This document shows, in pieces, positions 10,404 to 20,601 of a stretch of DNA of 64,000 nucleotides. The notes under the pieces are model-generated. The model saw only the letters and a program-made list of their open reading frames with translations. It made no database searches and was not told the origin of the DNA. The DNA lies in contig VWPU01000917.1 of NCBI GenBank assembly GCA_013398955.1, positions 1 to 64,000 of the forward strand. The letters run 5' to 3'. The translations under genes and the position numbers were made by a program. The number at the start of each line of letters is the position of its first letter. Position 1 is the stretch's first letter. Origin of the DNA: Callaeas wilsoni (taxonomy: Eukaryota; Chordata; Aves; Passeriformes; Callaeidae).

Positions 10404-13400
10404 ATGGGGTGACAGGGACACGCAGGAACAGAGCTCCACTGCTCTGGGGCAGCACAAGGGGAGCTACTGCAAAACATTACAGTGCCTTTTCATACTGGGG
10501 CAGTTGAACTTCATTAATTAGGAGATGCCTTCAAGGTTACCCTCCCACTCCCTCCAATCCTGTACTCAAGCACCCAGCTTGGATCTTCCTCACCCTTCAG
10601 TGCCTTTTGCTAAACAATTACATTCTCAGGAGACAAAAAACTGTTCTAGATCATTTTCTTCTCCCAGAGTTCTCACAGAACTCTTCCCGAATAGCCTGGC
10701 CTTTGAGTTCTGTTCTTCATTCAGCTCTGGAAACCCTGAATTTCAGAGAGATTCTCCCACTTTGCCTGGTTTTGCATCACTTGGAAAAACCTGAACTGGT
10801 TGCATAAATTTGAGTGGCTATTTTGGCTGACACAAGCTGACAGTCAGGTTTGCCTGAATCCTTCTCCTCTGTAGCTGTGAAAGAGAATTTGAGCTTCAAC
10901 AGACTTTTAAACACTGGTTTAATAGGTCTGGTCAGCAGAAGGAGATTCTGCCTCCCTCCCAGCCCCCTTCAGATGCTCCTGCACCTTGCTGCTCACTCAG
11001 CTCAGTCACCTGGGATCAGATCCTGTGTCAAAGCCTCCAATGGGGTAACCACTTCCAGCCCTGAGATGTGACATGGATCACCTGGGAACGGGAATATTTT
11101 CCAGTACCCTAGCTGTACGGAGGGCACCTCACTGATCACACCGTAGGCTTCATTATGGTTTCTTCAGCTCACACCTTCTCAATAGAATTGTTGGTCTCGC
11201 CCTGGTTCCCAAAGACAGAGCAGATTAGCTAGTTCAGACGTGGATTCTTACAAAGCAAATCACTTCCCATCTGAAGAGAATTTCTTTTCTAAAAATTGTT
11301 TATTAATATTTGGGTTGAATTTGTCTGCCTAAAAGTGGTGCAAGGTGAAAACATTTCCCCTTTTTGGTTCTCGATGCATGGGAAACAAACCCACATGAGT
11401 GTGGGCTACTGCTTCATTTGCCTTTATGAATATTTCACATGGCTGTATTTTACATACCTTTAAACCTTTGTGAGAAGGAGTGGGAATGCTGAGAAAGTCT
11501 GATGCAGCATAAACCTTCTTAAATCTTACAGACTGGCTCTAATTTGTGGCCTATCCAAAGAGCAATTGTTGCACCACCACCACCACCACCTTTTGTGCTT
11601 CTAGAAGGAATAGTGAAAATTTGCATGAGTACCAAATTCAGTTCCACAATTTTTACAGAGAAATTAAATTTAGGACTATTTTATTTAAAGGGTCGAAATG
11701 TCACATTTCCAGAAGGAAATAAACTTCTTTTAAGAGTCTGAACCTCAGAAACATGCGAAAATTCAAGAGTAAGGAATGTAGTCTCATCTAAAAGTGAACG
11801 TTAGTACACTGATTTTCAAAATTACAACACTAAGAATGAAGGCAAATGTTGCTTCTTACAAGTCTATCACTCCTAACAGCTGATATATCAATGATATACA
11901 CTGACAATCTTGTTCCTAAGACTGGTAGTTAAATAGAAAATACCTTTAGGAATTTGCCAAATTTCATTACATAAACCCAAAAATGATCTTTATGAGGACT
12001 CAGCTTAATCAAAACTGGGAAAGTTATTTTTATACCGCTAGAAGAATTACAAACATCCTGTACAGACTCCAACATTCATTTCCTCCAATAGCTGCAGCAA
12101 GTCAGAGACTTCAAGGATAAACCTTAAGCAGAGAAAACAGTTTCAGGAATAGTGCGTGCCCAGAGTTTAGCTGTGCTTTCAGTAAGACGGATCGACTTTT
12201 GAGTCATTCTTTTCCTCCATGCTATTCTTTATTCAGAGCCTGATGTTCCCATATGATTTAGTAAAGTTATAAAAAAGCATGAAATATTTCTCTCCAGTGT
12301 TGACAACACAAGACAGACTTGATGGAAGTCTCTCCTTCTCCTCTGCCTGAAATGAATATTTCCCCTCTCTTCCTTTGCCTGTCTCTGACAGGGAGAAACC
12401 ACATCATAACCCTGTTATAGAATATTATTTCCTTCTGGTTATAGAAGGCCATGGGTTCTGTTGCACATATAAGTGGATGTGTCAAATACATGTTTTCACT
12501 ATTAACTCTATTTCCATTTTGAAATGGTCAGAGCATCTGAACTCTACAGAAAAGAAACAGCTGTTGTGGTAAAGAAAGCTCAGATTCTCCATTTGTTTTT
12601 CTTGCATAGGAATTGCTTTGTACCTGAATTAAATAATGTTAAAAAGGTTTGTTAGCCTATACTAATTGGCATCACCACATTTCTTCCACTTCCTTTACCA
12701 CTAAACTTCATGCTGTAGTACTCAGAACAGCACCACTCTTACATGAGGGAGCTAAACAGAAACACAGCTGGAGCACCTTCCATCATGAGGTTCCAAGGCC
12801 ATGGGCACAGGCTGGTTCTTGGCTACCTCTACATTTCGCCAAAGAAAGCCATTTCTGCAGTGTGCAGGCAGCAAATGGAGTTAGGTTGTCCTTGTCTCAG
12901 CAGCACAGAAACACTCCTCCCTTCTGGCTGAACTGCAGGTTTCAGCCTCAGATGAGCTGGAAGGTCCAGACACCAGAGAGAGTAAGTCTGATAACAGAAG
13001 AAACAAAAGGTACAGTGGATGAGGAAAGTGCAGTTGTGCAGATCTGATGCTGAATGGCCACTAAGTGTCAACAATAGAAATGGCAAACACAGGAGGGAAA
13101 AGCAAAGGAATAGTCTTCTGGCTTGCTTGAGACACTAAAGATGATCAGTTGACACTCAATAGATAGATGGCTTCGAGGAAGAATTGTAGTCTGCAAGAAA
13201 TTCACACTGAATCTGAAAATCAGATGGATAAAAAAGGGATATACAGAAATATCAAAAGCTTGAGCTAAAAGAGCATTTGAGGCATTATTACTGTTCAGAC
13301 TCCATAAATTATTCCATATCCTGAAAAACTGGCTTTCAAGACGGTCTCAGCTTACAGTTGCATGGTGAGAAGGTGGATAATGTTTAGAAACTTTTGAGAG

Positions 13401-14320
13401 GAACTGAACTAGGCAATGTGGTACCAGGCACTTTCCCTCAGACCCTCATCAGGATCACATCTGGGAATCTTGTCTTTGCATAAGCTCTGAGTACAGTGAT
13501 ATTTGGGGTGGGGGAGAGGCCAGAAATTAGATCACAAGGTGACTAAACGAGACAAGGAGTTAAGCCCCTGGGAGACCTTGCAGAGCATGTGAAGTATAAG
13601 CCCACAGCTCTGAACACCGACTCACCCCCATCCAGGATTGCTGCTCATAAACAGATCCCAGGGCCACACGCCAGCCAGGAAATACGCTCCTGGTTATGCA
13701 AACAGCCAGCAAAAGTTCAGAGAACGTGTGCAAGCAGGAATGACACCAAAGAACAGGATCCAGGCACATTCAGGGGAAAAGCCCGACCGCAGACTGACTG
13801 AGCTGATGGAACTGGGCCCTGGAGAATGGGAGGTGCTGCTCCAAAGCTGGCATTGCACGGAGGGGGCTGAAAGTCTGACCACCAACTAAGGGAGGGAAAT
13901 AAAAGATTTATCATGGAGGTTAATAGTACACATAGAAGAGGAAGAGAAACAGTGAGATGCACGAAAATGTATCAGGTGAGATCCAGATTATTTGTGCCAT
14001 CTCCTGTAGAGGTGTTTGTACCTTCCCAAGAACACCAAGAGGGTGGTCAGGGATTTCTCAGGCTTGCCTAGGAATGGAGTTGTAAGGATTATGTTTAATT
14101 CCTTTCTCCAAAAGAATATACCAACCTTCCAGGGTTATCTTCATGAGTAGCCCTCCAAAAGCTATCTGTAGTGAAATGACTACAGATTTCGTGCTAGAAC
14201 GTTTCATTTGCAAATTAGAGTGGAAAATCATAAGGAGTCTGCAGAGGCTGTGCCACAGTGTCCCAGCCTTGTGTTCAGCCTTGAACACAGATAAGCATTC
14301 ATTTTGATCAATAGCACCTT
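10404..14320. other. no convincing gene; intron or intergenic
   Basis: Unique DNA with a short CAC triplet run at 11572-11590. The strongest isolated signals are a plus-strand acceptor at about 10850 and a plus-strand segment about 12936-12981 (acceptor CTGAACTGCAG, donor AGAGA|GTAAGT) open in two frames. Neither is convincing. Confidence 0.5.
11572..11590. repeat. (CAC)n microsatellite
   Basis: About six uninterrupted CAC triplets at the end of TTGTTG(CAC)n, followed by CTTTTGTG. Confidence 0.85.
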
Positions 14321-14321
14321 G

Positions 14322-14430
14322 AAGAAATTCCTGGTTTTCTAGACAAGGAGAGAAACCATAGAGATTTATGAACCAGAACATAAAGATCCATTTTGGGTAG
14401 CACTATTTTTCTTTTATAATTAATGGTTAG
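14322..14430. repeat. direct repeat copy A (109 bp)
   Basis: This 109-bp segment matches 15379-15487 base for base in length, without gaps by eye, at roughly 80% identity. Shared blocks include AGAAATTCCTG, TTCTAGACAAG, AGATTTATG, ATCCATTTTG and GCACTATTTTTCTTT. The two copies lie 1,057 bp apart in the same orientation. The family is not recognised. Confidence 0.75.
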
Positions 14431-14518
14431 TGATCAAAAGAAAAGTTTAAAATTGCGATAGGCTCTTTATTGCATCCAGCTGTTGTAAGCTGCAAGATAA
14501 TTTATCTCCATCTCAGCT

Positions 14519-14790
14519 GTAGAATCATGGAATTGTTAAGGGTGGAAAAGACCTCTTAAGATCATTGAGTCCAACCACTAACCCACCATGGTGTTGAAGG
14601 TTTTACTACAGCCTGGGTAGACAATATCCCTTTCCCTCATCCACTGGGCAGGTCAGCTGGTCACAGAAGGAGATCGGGCTGGTCAAGCAGGACCTGCCCT
14701 TCACACCCCGTGCTGGCTGGGCCTGATGCCCTGGTTGTCCTGCAATCCCACTCAAGATCATCTCTCCATAAAATTCCCTGGCACGAACGT
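14519..14790 (-). mobile_element. CR1 LINE fragment, internally deleted
   Basis: It begins with the CR1 3' tail (AGAATCATGGAATTG, then GGTGGAAAAGACCTCTTAAG, GTCCAACCACTAACCC). After about 100 bp it switches to a more internal CR1-like portion (GTCACAGAAGGAGATCGGGC, GGTCAAGCAGGACCTGCCCT, GGCTGGGCCTGATGCCC). It therefore seems to be a rearranged or internally deleted copy. It lies between the two 109-bp direct repeats. Confidence 0.85.
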
Positions 14791-15378
14791 CACCCTGAAA
14801 GTGTGATTTTCTGTCTCATTTCTGGCAAACTTGGAAAGACAAGAGAACAAAAGTATTAAACGGGCCCCTGGTGATAGGCAAGAGGTACAGCCCAAAGTGA
14901 CAGCTTGTGCTCTGGGGGTACAGCACAGGAGTGTGACTGCACCTTGAGATACCCCTTCCTACAGGACAGGCATAAACCATAAATCAGCCTTACTCTATTT
15001 GATGAGTCAAATAAATTGTACTGCATTATTTCCTATTTAAACTAGTAAATTACTCCGTCTATAGGAAGCGGTGTTCATTAAGGAAGATATTCCAGTTGTC
15101 TCTAATCCATTCACGAGGAAGGCAGAAAAAATTGCTTCAGAGTTCACACACCCGGTGGTGCTTTGCCCTGCTTTCCTGTATGACCACATTCCTTCGAGCA
15201 AGTGCTCTCCCATGCTGCTCCCAGAGCCTCGTATCTCACTTGGTGATTGCTTAGCAAACAGCTTCTCCTTCAACTAGTGTCCTGTACTAATTATGGCTGC
15301 AAATTATGAACAAGCATTTCTCCTCCACTGAGCTGGCCATGCTACAGACACAGCCAGCATCTGTTTTTTCTGCTTGCA

Positions 15379-15487
15379 AAGAAATTCCTGTCCTTCTAGA
15401 CAAGCAGAAAAACTGTGAAGATTTATGTACCAGGAGGCAAAAATCCATTTTGAGCTGCACTATTTTTCTTTCACAATAAATGATTAG
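15379..15487. repeat. direct repeat copy B (109 bp)
   Basis: Partner of 14322-14430, same length and orientation. By eye about 23 of 108 positions differ, mostly transitions, which suggests an old duplication. Flanks outside the 109 bp show no obvious match. Confidence 0.75.
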
Positions 15488-16546
15488 TTGCCTCTCAGCC
15501 CTGTCTTTGCTTATTAGTTATGGCTCAGGCCATGGGGCAGCAAGTGGGTTTGGAACCAGGGCTGTGATAAAACTTTGCTTTCCAGTCACCTCCCAAGGCA
15601 TTTCCAGTGTTGTTTTAGGCAAGAAGCATTCAAACAGCATTGAAGACTTTAACCCAGGGGAATTAGGCTCTTTAAAAAGATTCAGTTCCTTAGTTGTCTC
15701 TAGAGAAATCCTTAGCCACAAAAAGGAAATTTTCCTTTGCCTCCATGCTTTCGTAACTTACCTGTAATGGAAGGGTCCTGTCCTTGCTGCTTTTTATTCA
15801 GGCTTCAAGGATTGCTTAGGGAATGGTTTCATCCTGTGCTTGTAGAGCCCAATAGGACCCTGAAGCAGTGGATGACAATAAGACATGACTGAAGTAAAGC
15901 ACATATGCTCCAAAGCCAGACTGATTTCTGCTATGCCTTTAATTCATCCTCAGAGAGAGGCTTAAAAAAAGTTTATTAATTTCCTCAAAAAAACCGTGCA
16001 ACTCAACCAAAACTTACTAGAAGTGTCTAGAAAAGTTTGTGTCACTCCCAGCAAGTCCAATTCCTCCAGGAGCAAAGCACAAAAGGAATCGAGTACTGCT
16101 GGGGGTGAATCCCACCAGACTTTCCCCGCAGCAGGGTTCAGCTCTATTAAGTGTCACACCCGGCAGCGTGGGCAAAGCTCTCACGGACTCTCTCCTGACG
16201 CTGCTTTAGGATTGGGAAGCCTGTTTGGATTTTGCTGCCGCACTGTGGCCACTGGGAGCGAAGATCTCGAGGCAAGATGCTGCAACTCAAGACAACAATC
16301 ACAGATTCCAGCCCCTGTATTTTCTTACACAAGTGGCTTATGTCGCTTATTTTCAGACAAAATTAGATATCCTCAAAGATTTTTTTTTTTTTGTGATGAG
16401 AAATCTGAGGAAGTAGGGGCTGAGCATGAGCATCCTAGTGAGAATTAAGCAAAGTATGGTGTTGGTGGGAGCTCTTGGCATCCCCAAGAAACAGTTTTCT
16501 CCAACCCTCAGGTGAAAGTGGACCCTGAGGGATCTAAAATGACAAG
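15488..16546. other. no convincing gene; one strong isolated splice donor
   Basis: Unique DNA. The reverse strand has an excellent donor (CCATTACAG|GTAAGTTACG) at about 15760, but no good acceptor within range and stops in the upstream frames. It could belong to an untranslated first exon. A poly-T run lies at 16381-16392. Confidence 0.45.
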
Positions 16547-16612
16547 AAAAGGGAAAAGGGAAAAGGGAAAAGGGAAAAGGGAAAAGGGAAAAGGGAAAAG
16601 GGAAAAGGGAAA
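16547..16612. repeat. (GGGAAAA)n heptamer array
   Basis: Nine GGG tracts, each separated by exactly four A residues, form an uninterrupted period-7 array. The spacing GGG-N4-GGG allows intramolecular G-quadruplex folding on the plus strand. The reverse strand reads as repeated Leu-Phe-Pro-Phe, a by-product of the repeat. Confidence 0.95.
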
Positions 16613-16877
16613 GACTTTCCTTTACTGTACAGTTGCTAAATAAGAGTCCTTGTGGTTTTTCTGTAGCACTTCCTTTTTTGTATCCCCTAAACTGTTCAGT
16701 GTTATCATTCAAATACCAGTAAACACTCTCCCACCCCCAAATATGACCATCTCTGGGTTAAATCACAGGGAAATTTTGAGCAAGCCCAAAACCCAAATCA
16801 GTTGAGTGCAGAACAATGCAGAGGCAACATAAAGGCACGAAATATAAAAACTCTCATGTCCCTTCCCAGTGAATAAT

Positions 16878-16883
16878 AACACT
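16878..16883. repeat. target-site duplication, left copy
   Basis: The hexamer AACACT directly precedes the LTR start (TGTGG...). It is repeated exactly at 17210-17215 after the LTR end (...CCCACA). Six base pairs is the duplication size typical of class II (ERVK/betaretrovirus-like) integrations. Confidence 0.8.
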
Positions 16884-17209
16884 TGTGGATGCTGCAATGC
16901 TGTTAGCAGGGAAATTTTCTCTTCTTGCATTCATTCTGTGAGAGCTTTTCCTTTGCTGTGTAAGCTATGTAAACAATCGCTAGGGTTTTTGTAAATCGCA
17001 TTCATATCTGGTGTCTTCTGACCTTGTGTACATTATATTAGAAAAAACATTTCTAAGTGGGTGTCTGAGACTTTGACCAATCACCCTAGGAGAAGTGTGA
17101 ACACTGGAACTAGAATATATAAATGGTATTGTACATTTAATAAATAATTCATTCCTCACTCTGGACTCCTGCCTCGCTGCATCTCTGAACTCCTGCTTGG
17201 AAGCCCACA
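16884..17209 (+). mobile_element. solo ERV LTR, class II type, 326 bp
   Basis: The element begins TGTGG and ends CCCACA, so its tips form the inverted TG...CA ends of a retroviral LTR. AACACT repeats on both sides as a 6-bp target-site duplication. Inside, in order, are a CCAAT-type box (GACCAATCACC, about 17077), a TATA-like box (ATATATAAATGG, about 17115), AATAAA (about 17139) and a C/T-rich stretch (CTGGACTCCTGCCTCGC) before the end. No gag, pol or env sequence adjoins it, so it is a solo LTR left by recombination. The plus orientation comes from the TATA-to-AATAAA order. I infer class II from the 6-bp duplication and did not identify the family. Confidence 0.82.
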
Positions 17210-17215
17210 AACACT
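17210..17215. repeat. target-site duplication, right copy
   Basis: Exact second copy of AACACT, immediately after the terminal CA of the LTR and before GATGTTTGG. The identical duplication suggests the insertion is not very old, although six bases are a weak clock. Confidence 0.8.
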
Positions 17216-19857
17216 GATGTTTGGAAACACCAAAAATCTTCTTTCAGATCCCATTTTGGCTCTGCCATAGAGGCTTGTCCCCCATGAAACTGAAGGCTCA
17301 GTGTCAGCAAACCCCACTTACAGATCCCTGCTGACTACAGATGAGCAGCATGAAGAAAAGGGCAGCTTCTCCAAGCCATCCAGTTCCCAGGTGCTGGGCG
17401 CCTGCAGGAGGTGGGCAGAAATGTAGAAAATTGCAGGCAATCAGAGCAGACAGTGTGAGAGTTTCCAAGGGCAGCTGCTTCCATTCGACTCCTGAACTTT
17501 TGTTTCTATTTTAACAGCAAATCAAACCCGTGTGCTTTATAGGCAGCCAGAGCTTCCTCCAGCTTTGTGAAGCTCCCCCAGAAGCTGTGCAACCAGAGTG
17601 TGTATAAGATGCTGTTTCAAATCCCCCGAGTTTAGGGCCTTTATAAGTTGCACCCCCATCCTTCCCGTGATTTACAACAGCCTGAAATGTGCTTTAAATT
17701 ACACACTGAAATCCTTTCAAATGGCTGTGACACTCCCTCATTTAACCCTGCCAGTTAAACACCATTTTAAGATGATGCCGGTTGCAAGGTCTCACTCAAG
17801 TATATCTCCTTTTTTTTTTTTATTTTTTAATTTTTTGACTGGCCTAGAAGAACTGACAACATCCCTATGTGACTGATGTCCCAGGATACACAAACACATC
17901 CCCTCGTAGACATTTGAATTACCTCTAAGATGGAACTGAAAAAGTTCTGTCTTAAAGCAATCTCATCCCTTTAGTGCACACAGCTTGCTGGCAGTTTATT
18001 TTTCCTGAAAACTAATCAGGCTGTTCCTGTCAAAACAATGTTTTGCATGCAACCTGCAATCAAATTTTAGGAAGAAAGAAGGAAAAATTAAGAGATTAAT
18101 TTGCAGAGACTTTCCAGGACTTAAAGCAGCAAATCTGTGCATCCTCTCCCACCTGGCCAATGTTAAAACATGAAAAGTGATGGGTCTGAAATACTATAGA
18201 ATGCAAAGTGCTTGATCATGACTTGTTTTAGATTAAATATTGGCTCAAATTCAAAATGGAGGCGGTATGTCAGCTACTGCTGAGTTTTTACACTGAAGTT
18301 TTCAAAGAAAAACTTTCTATTTTGTAGAAAACCAACAACTGCAACTCCACTGTGAACATGCTCAGCTCCTTTCATCCTACAGGAATGTCAGAATATCTGT
18401 GATTTCCATCCACTAGTGTGAGGGCAATACTTTTTGCATTCTGTCATCTCAAAAAAATACATGCAGCCCATCATAAATGTCTATGAATGCTTTTTACTGA
18501 TAAATATTCTGTATTAATTTTCATCATTCTGATAAATATGACAGTGAACACAAGTACCAATTTCCCCCAGCACAAAATTAGCTGTTGAAACTCAGAAAAG
18601 CTGATTTATGTACGTATAAGATAGAGAAAGCAACCCTCAAATGTAGCCACTTATTGACCAATGAGGGGGAAAAAATCCATTTCCACTACAAGGTTATGCT
18701 TCTGCTTTGACATTATCTATAGTAGTAATGGTCTAAAGATGGAGAATTTCTTTACAATATTTCCCCAATTAAGAGAAAGAAATCTCTGGGAGATCTGTCC
18801 AGCAGCATTACTGGACTCACTTGGTAAAACTAAATTACTTCATTGATCCCACAGACATCCTCCTTCCTTTTAAAGTCCATGTGAGAGGGAGGCATAAAGG
18901 CTGAAAAATTGAAGCCTAGATGTAGCTGAAAAACAGACTAGAAGGCTTGATTACATTTTCCATCAAGTTGCCCTGGTTTATTGCATTGCAGCCCTGGAGA
19001 ATTTGATTAGCAGTTTCTCCTCTTCATTCATCCTCGCGTCATCTGGATTGCAAACCTCCGATCCGTATCTGCAAACATGGTAATATAGATCCCAGCTAGC
19101 TCTTGTCACTGCCCACTCCTGACATACCAGAATTTAAGTGTCAGAAACTCCACTTTATTTGTGGTTAACTGGTGCAAGTTCCCCGCAGGCGGAAATAAGG
19201 GAAGCCCAGGTCAAACCTTTACTGAAGTCAAAGCAATGTGCATGAAGCAAGTTTATGCTTTTTTTAAATGTGGTGTTTACATAGAATATTACCTCTGAAA
19301 AATGGAAGATTTAAAAGCGAATTAATGAGTTGGCTTTGACACACATCCCATCTTTAGGCTCGTGCAGTGCACATAGGCACCGTCAGGACTTGGACACACA
19401 CCAAAATGTGCTTCCCAGCAGCAAGGAAGATAGAGAGATCAGTCCCCTTGCAGCACGCACCATCCCAGAGCAGATGCTGTGATGGAGGTAGTGAAAAATG
19501 CAAATTTACAGTGCAAATCTGAAGTGTAAAAACAGCTCTACAGGGTTATCTGGAGTGCTGATAGCAAAAGCCAAGGAACATCCCCAACTAATGTTGTTAT
19601 CACAGCTCATCTTTGCTCGCCACACATCCCTTTTACAGGATAGAAAAAGGACAAACTTCCCTACATCCTCTGTCACATGGAATTTTTTTTTCCCCCTTTT
19701 TCAGGCCATTTCAGAAATTTATACAAAAATCAAGCTTCCATTGCTCCAAAAGCTTTCCAGCAGTGCCTTTACAACCCTACCTCAGCGCTATTACTGGTAT
19801 CACTCCCCACCGAAGACAAACCCTTTAAAAGCCACATGGATTTAAAAGTTCAGCCTA
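17216..19857. other. no convincing gene; intron or intergenic
   Basis: AT-rich unique DNA. It contains a T-rich low-complexity patch at about 17808-17838 and no splice-bounded open segment that I would defend. Confidence 0.5.
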
Positions 19858-20601
19858 TTGGGTTACCAAAAACAGCCGCACGTGCAGTTGCCCTTGGATG
19901 TGGGGCTGCTCGCAGGGAACACACAGCGTTACAGGAGGACAAAGGGAGCTGCGGAAAGCCCAGGTGTACAAAACTCCGGGAGGGACCGCGAGCAGAGCGG
20001 GTGTTGCGGATGCTCGGCTGCAGGGAGCGCTGGCTTTGCAAAGCCCAAGAAGCCACGCAGGAAGGGGGGATATGGGAAGCCCAAGAAGCCACGCAGAAAG
20101 GGGGGATATGGGAAGCCCAAGAAGCCACGCAGGAAGAGTGGCTCGGGGAAGCCCAAGAAGCCACGCAGAAAGGGGGGATATGGGAAGCCCAAGAAGCCAC
20201 GCAGGAAGGGGGGATCGGGGAAGCCCAAGAAGCCACGCAGGAAGGGGGGATCGGGGAAGCCCAAGAAGCCACGCAGGAAGGGTGGCTCGGGGAAGCCCAA
20301 GAAGCCACGCAGGAAGGGTGGCTCGGGGTTACACCGTCTGCAGAGACCCGGCAGCGGCGGCACCTGCTCGGGGAGAGGGGAGCGGGAGGGCTCCGCGCAC
20401 GGGCGAGCTCAGTGCCAGCAGATGGCACCGGGAAACCATAAATGCACCTGCGGCTGCTGCTGCCTCCAGCCCTGCTTCGCTCGCCGAGGCTGCACAGCCT
20501 CGGATAAATACACTGATAAGTGTAATCATTCTGCACTAACTCGTGCGCAGGCTTTTTCTGCTGCAGCTCCATCTATCTACCTCCTGCCCTTGCTGTGGTA
20601 A
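19858..20601 (+). CDS. dubious 247-codon repeat-containing ORF
   Basis: An ATG-to-stop frame of 247 codons spans the 36-bp minisatellite. The repeat encodes eight tandem copies of the dodecapeptide KPKKPRRKGG(Y/S)G, strongly basic. Flanks are unlike any family I know: an N-terminal part starting MGYQKQPHVQ, and a C-terminal part with a Cys-rich cluster (CTCGCCCLQPCF). Because the period is a multiple of three, several other frames on both strands are also open, so length is no evidence of coding. Differences between units are mostly silent in this frame (GGG/GGT, GGA/GGC, AGG/AGA) apart from TAT/TCG and one AGT. That is mildly suggestive. I think it is probably non-coding. Confidence 0.12.
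   Translation: MGYQKQPHVQLPLDVGLLAGNTQRYRRTKGAAESPGVQNSGRDREQSGCCGCSAAGSAGFAKPKKPRRKGGYGKPKKPRRKGGYGKPKKPRRKSGSGKPKKPRRKGGYGKPKKPRRKGGSGKPKKPRRKGGSGKPKKPRRKGGSGKPKKPRRKGGSGLHRLQRPGSGGTCSGRGEREGSAHGRAQCQQMAPGNHKCTCGCCCLQPCFARRGCTASDKYTDKCNHSALTRAQAFSAAAPSIYLLPLLW
20041..20328. repeat. 36-bp minisatellite, 8 perfect-period copies
   Basis: Eight units start every 36 bp exactly (20041, 20077, 20113, 20149, 20185, 20221, 20257, 20293) with no indels. The invariant part is AAGCCCAAGAAGCCACGCAG. Variation is confined to the last ~14 bases: three endings occur (GGGGGATATGGG, GGGGGATCGGGG, G(T/A)GGCTCGGGG variants), interleaved among units as expected from slippage or gene conversion. The uniform length and low divergence point to a young, likely polymorphic VNTR. 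Confidence 0.95.
20415..20429 (+). promoter_or_regulatory. CTCF-like binding motif
   Basis: CCAGCAGATGGCACC fits every position of the vertebrate CTCF core as I recall it (CCASYAGRKGGCRSY). It sits in the CpG-rich block 86 bp after the end of the minisatellite. A single core match predicts binding only moderately well. Confidence 0.4.

Larger units (their letters stand above)
19860..20500. promoter_or_regulatory. CpG-rich block around a minisatellite
   Basis: GC and CpG content rise sharply here, both upstream of the minisatellite (GGGAGGGACCGCGAGCAGAG, about 19978) and downstream of it (CCCGGCAGCGGCGGCACC, about 20346; GGGCTCCGCGCACGGGCG, about 20388). AT-rich DNA lies on both sides. It could be a small CpG island (promoter or enhancer) or just a GC-rich VNTR neighbourhood. 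No TATA box or clear first exon is visible. Confidence 0.4.

Noticed and set aside
9838..10455. Overlapping reverse-strand open frames with VEQVSVWML repeats
   Set aside because: Translation of the 77-84 bp minisatellite; unit lengths are not all multiples of three, so the frame shifts between copies.
16353..16712. 119-codon reverse-strand frame with Leu-Phe-Pro-Phe repeats
   Set aside because: Product of the GGGAAAA heptamer array.
19850..20572. 240-codon reverse-strand open frame across the 36-bp repeat
   Set aside because: It is open only because the repeat period is a multiple of three; unit differences change residues freely in this frame.
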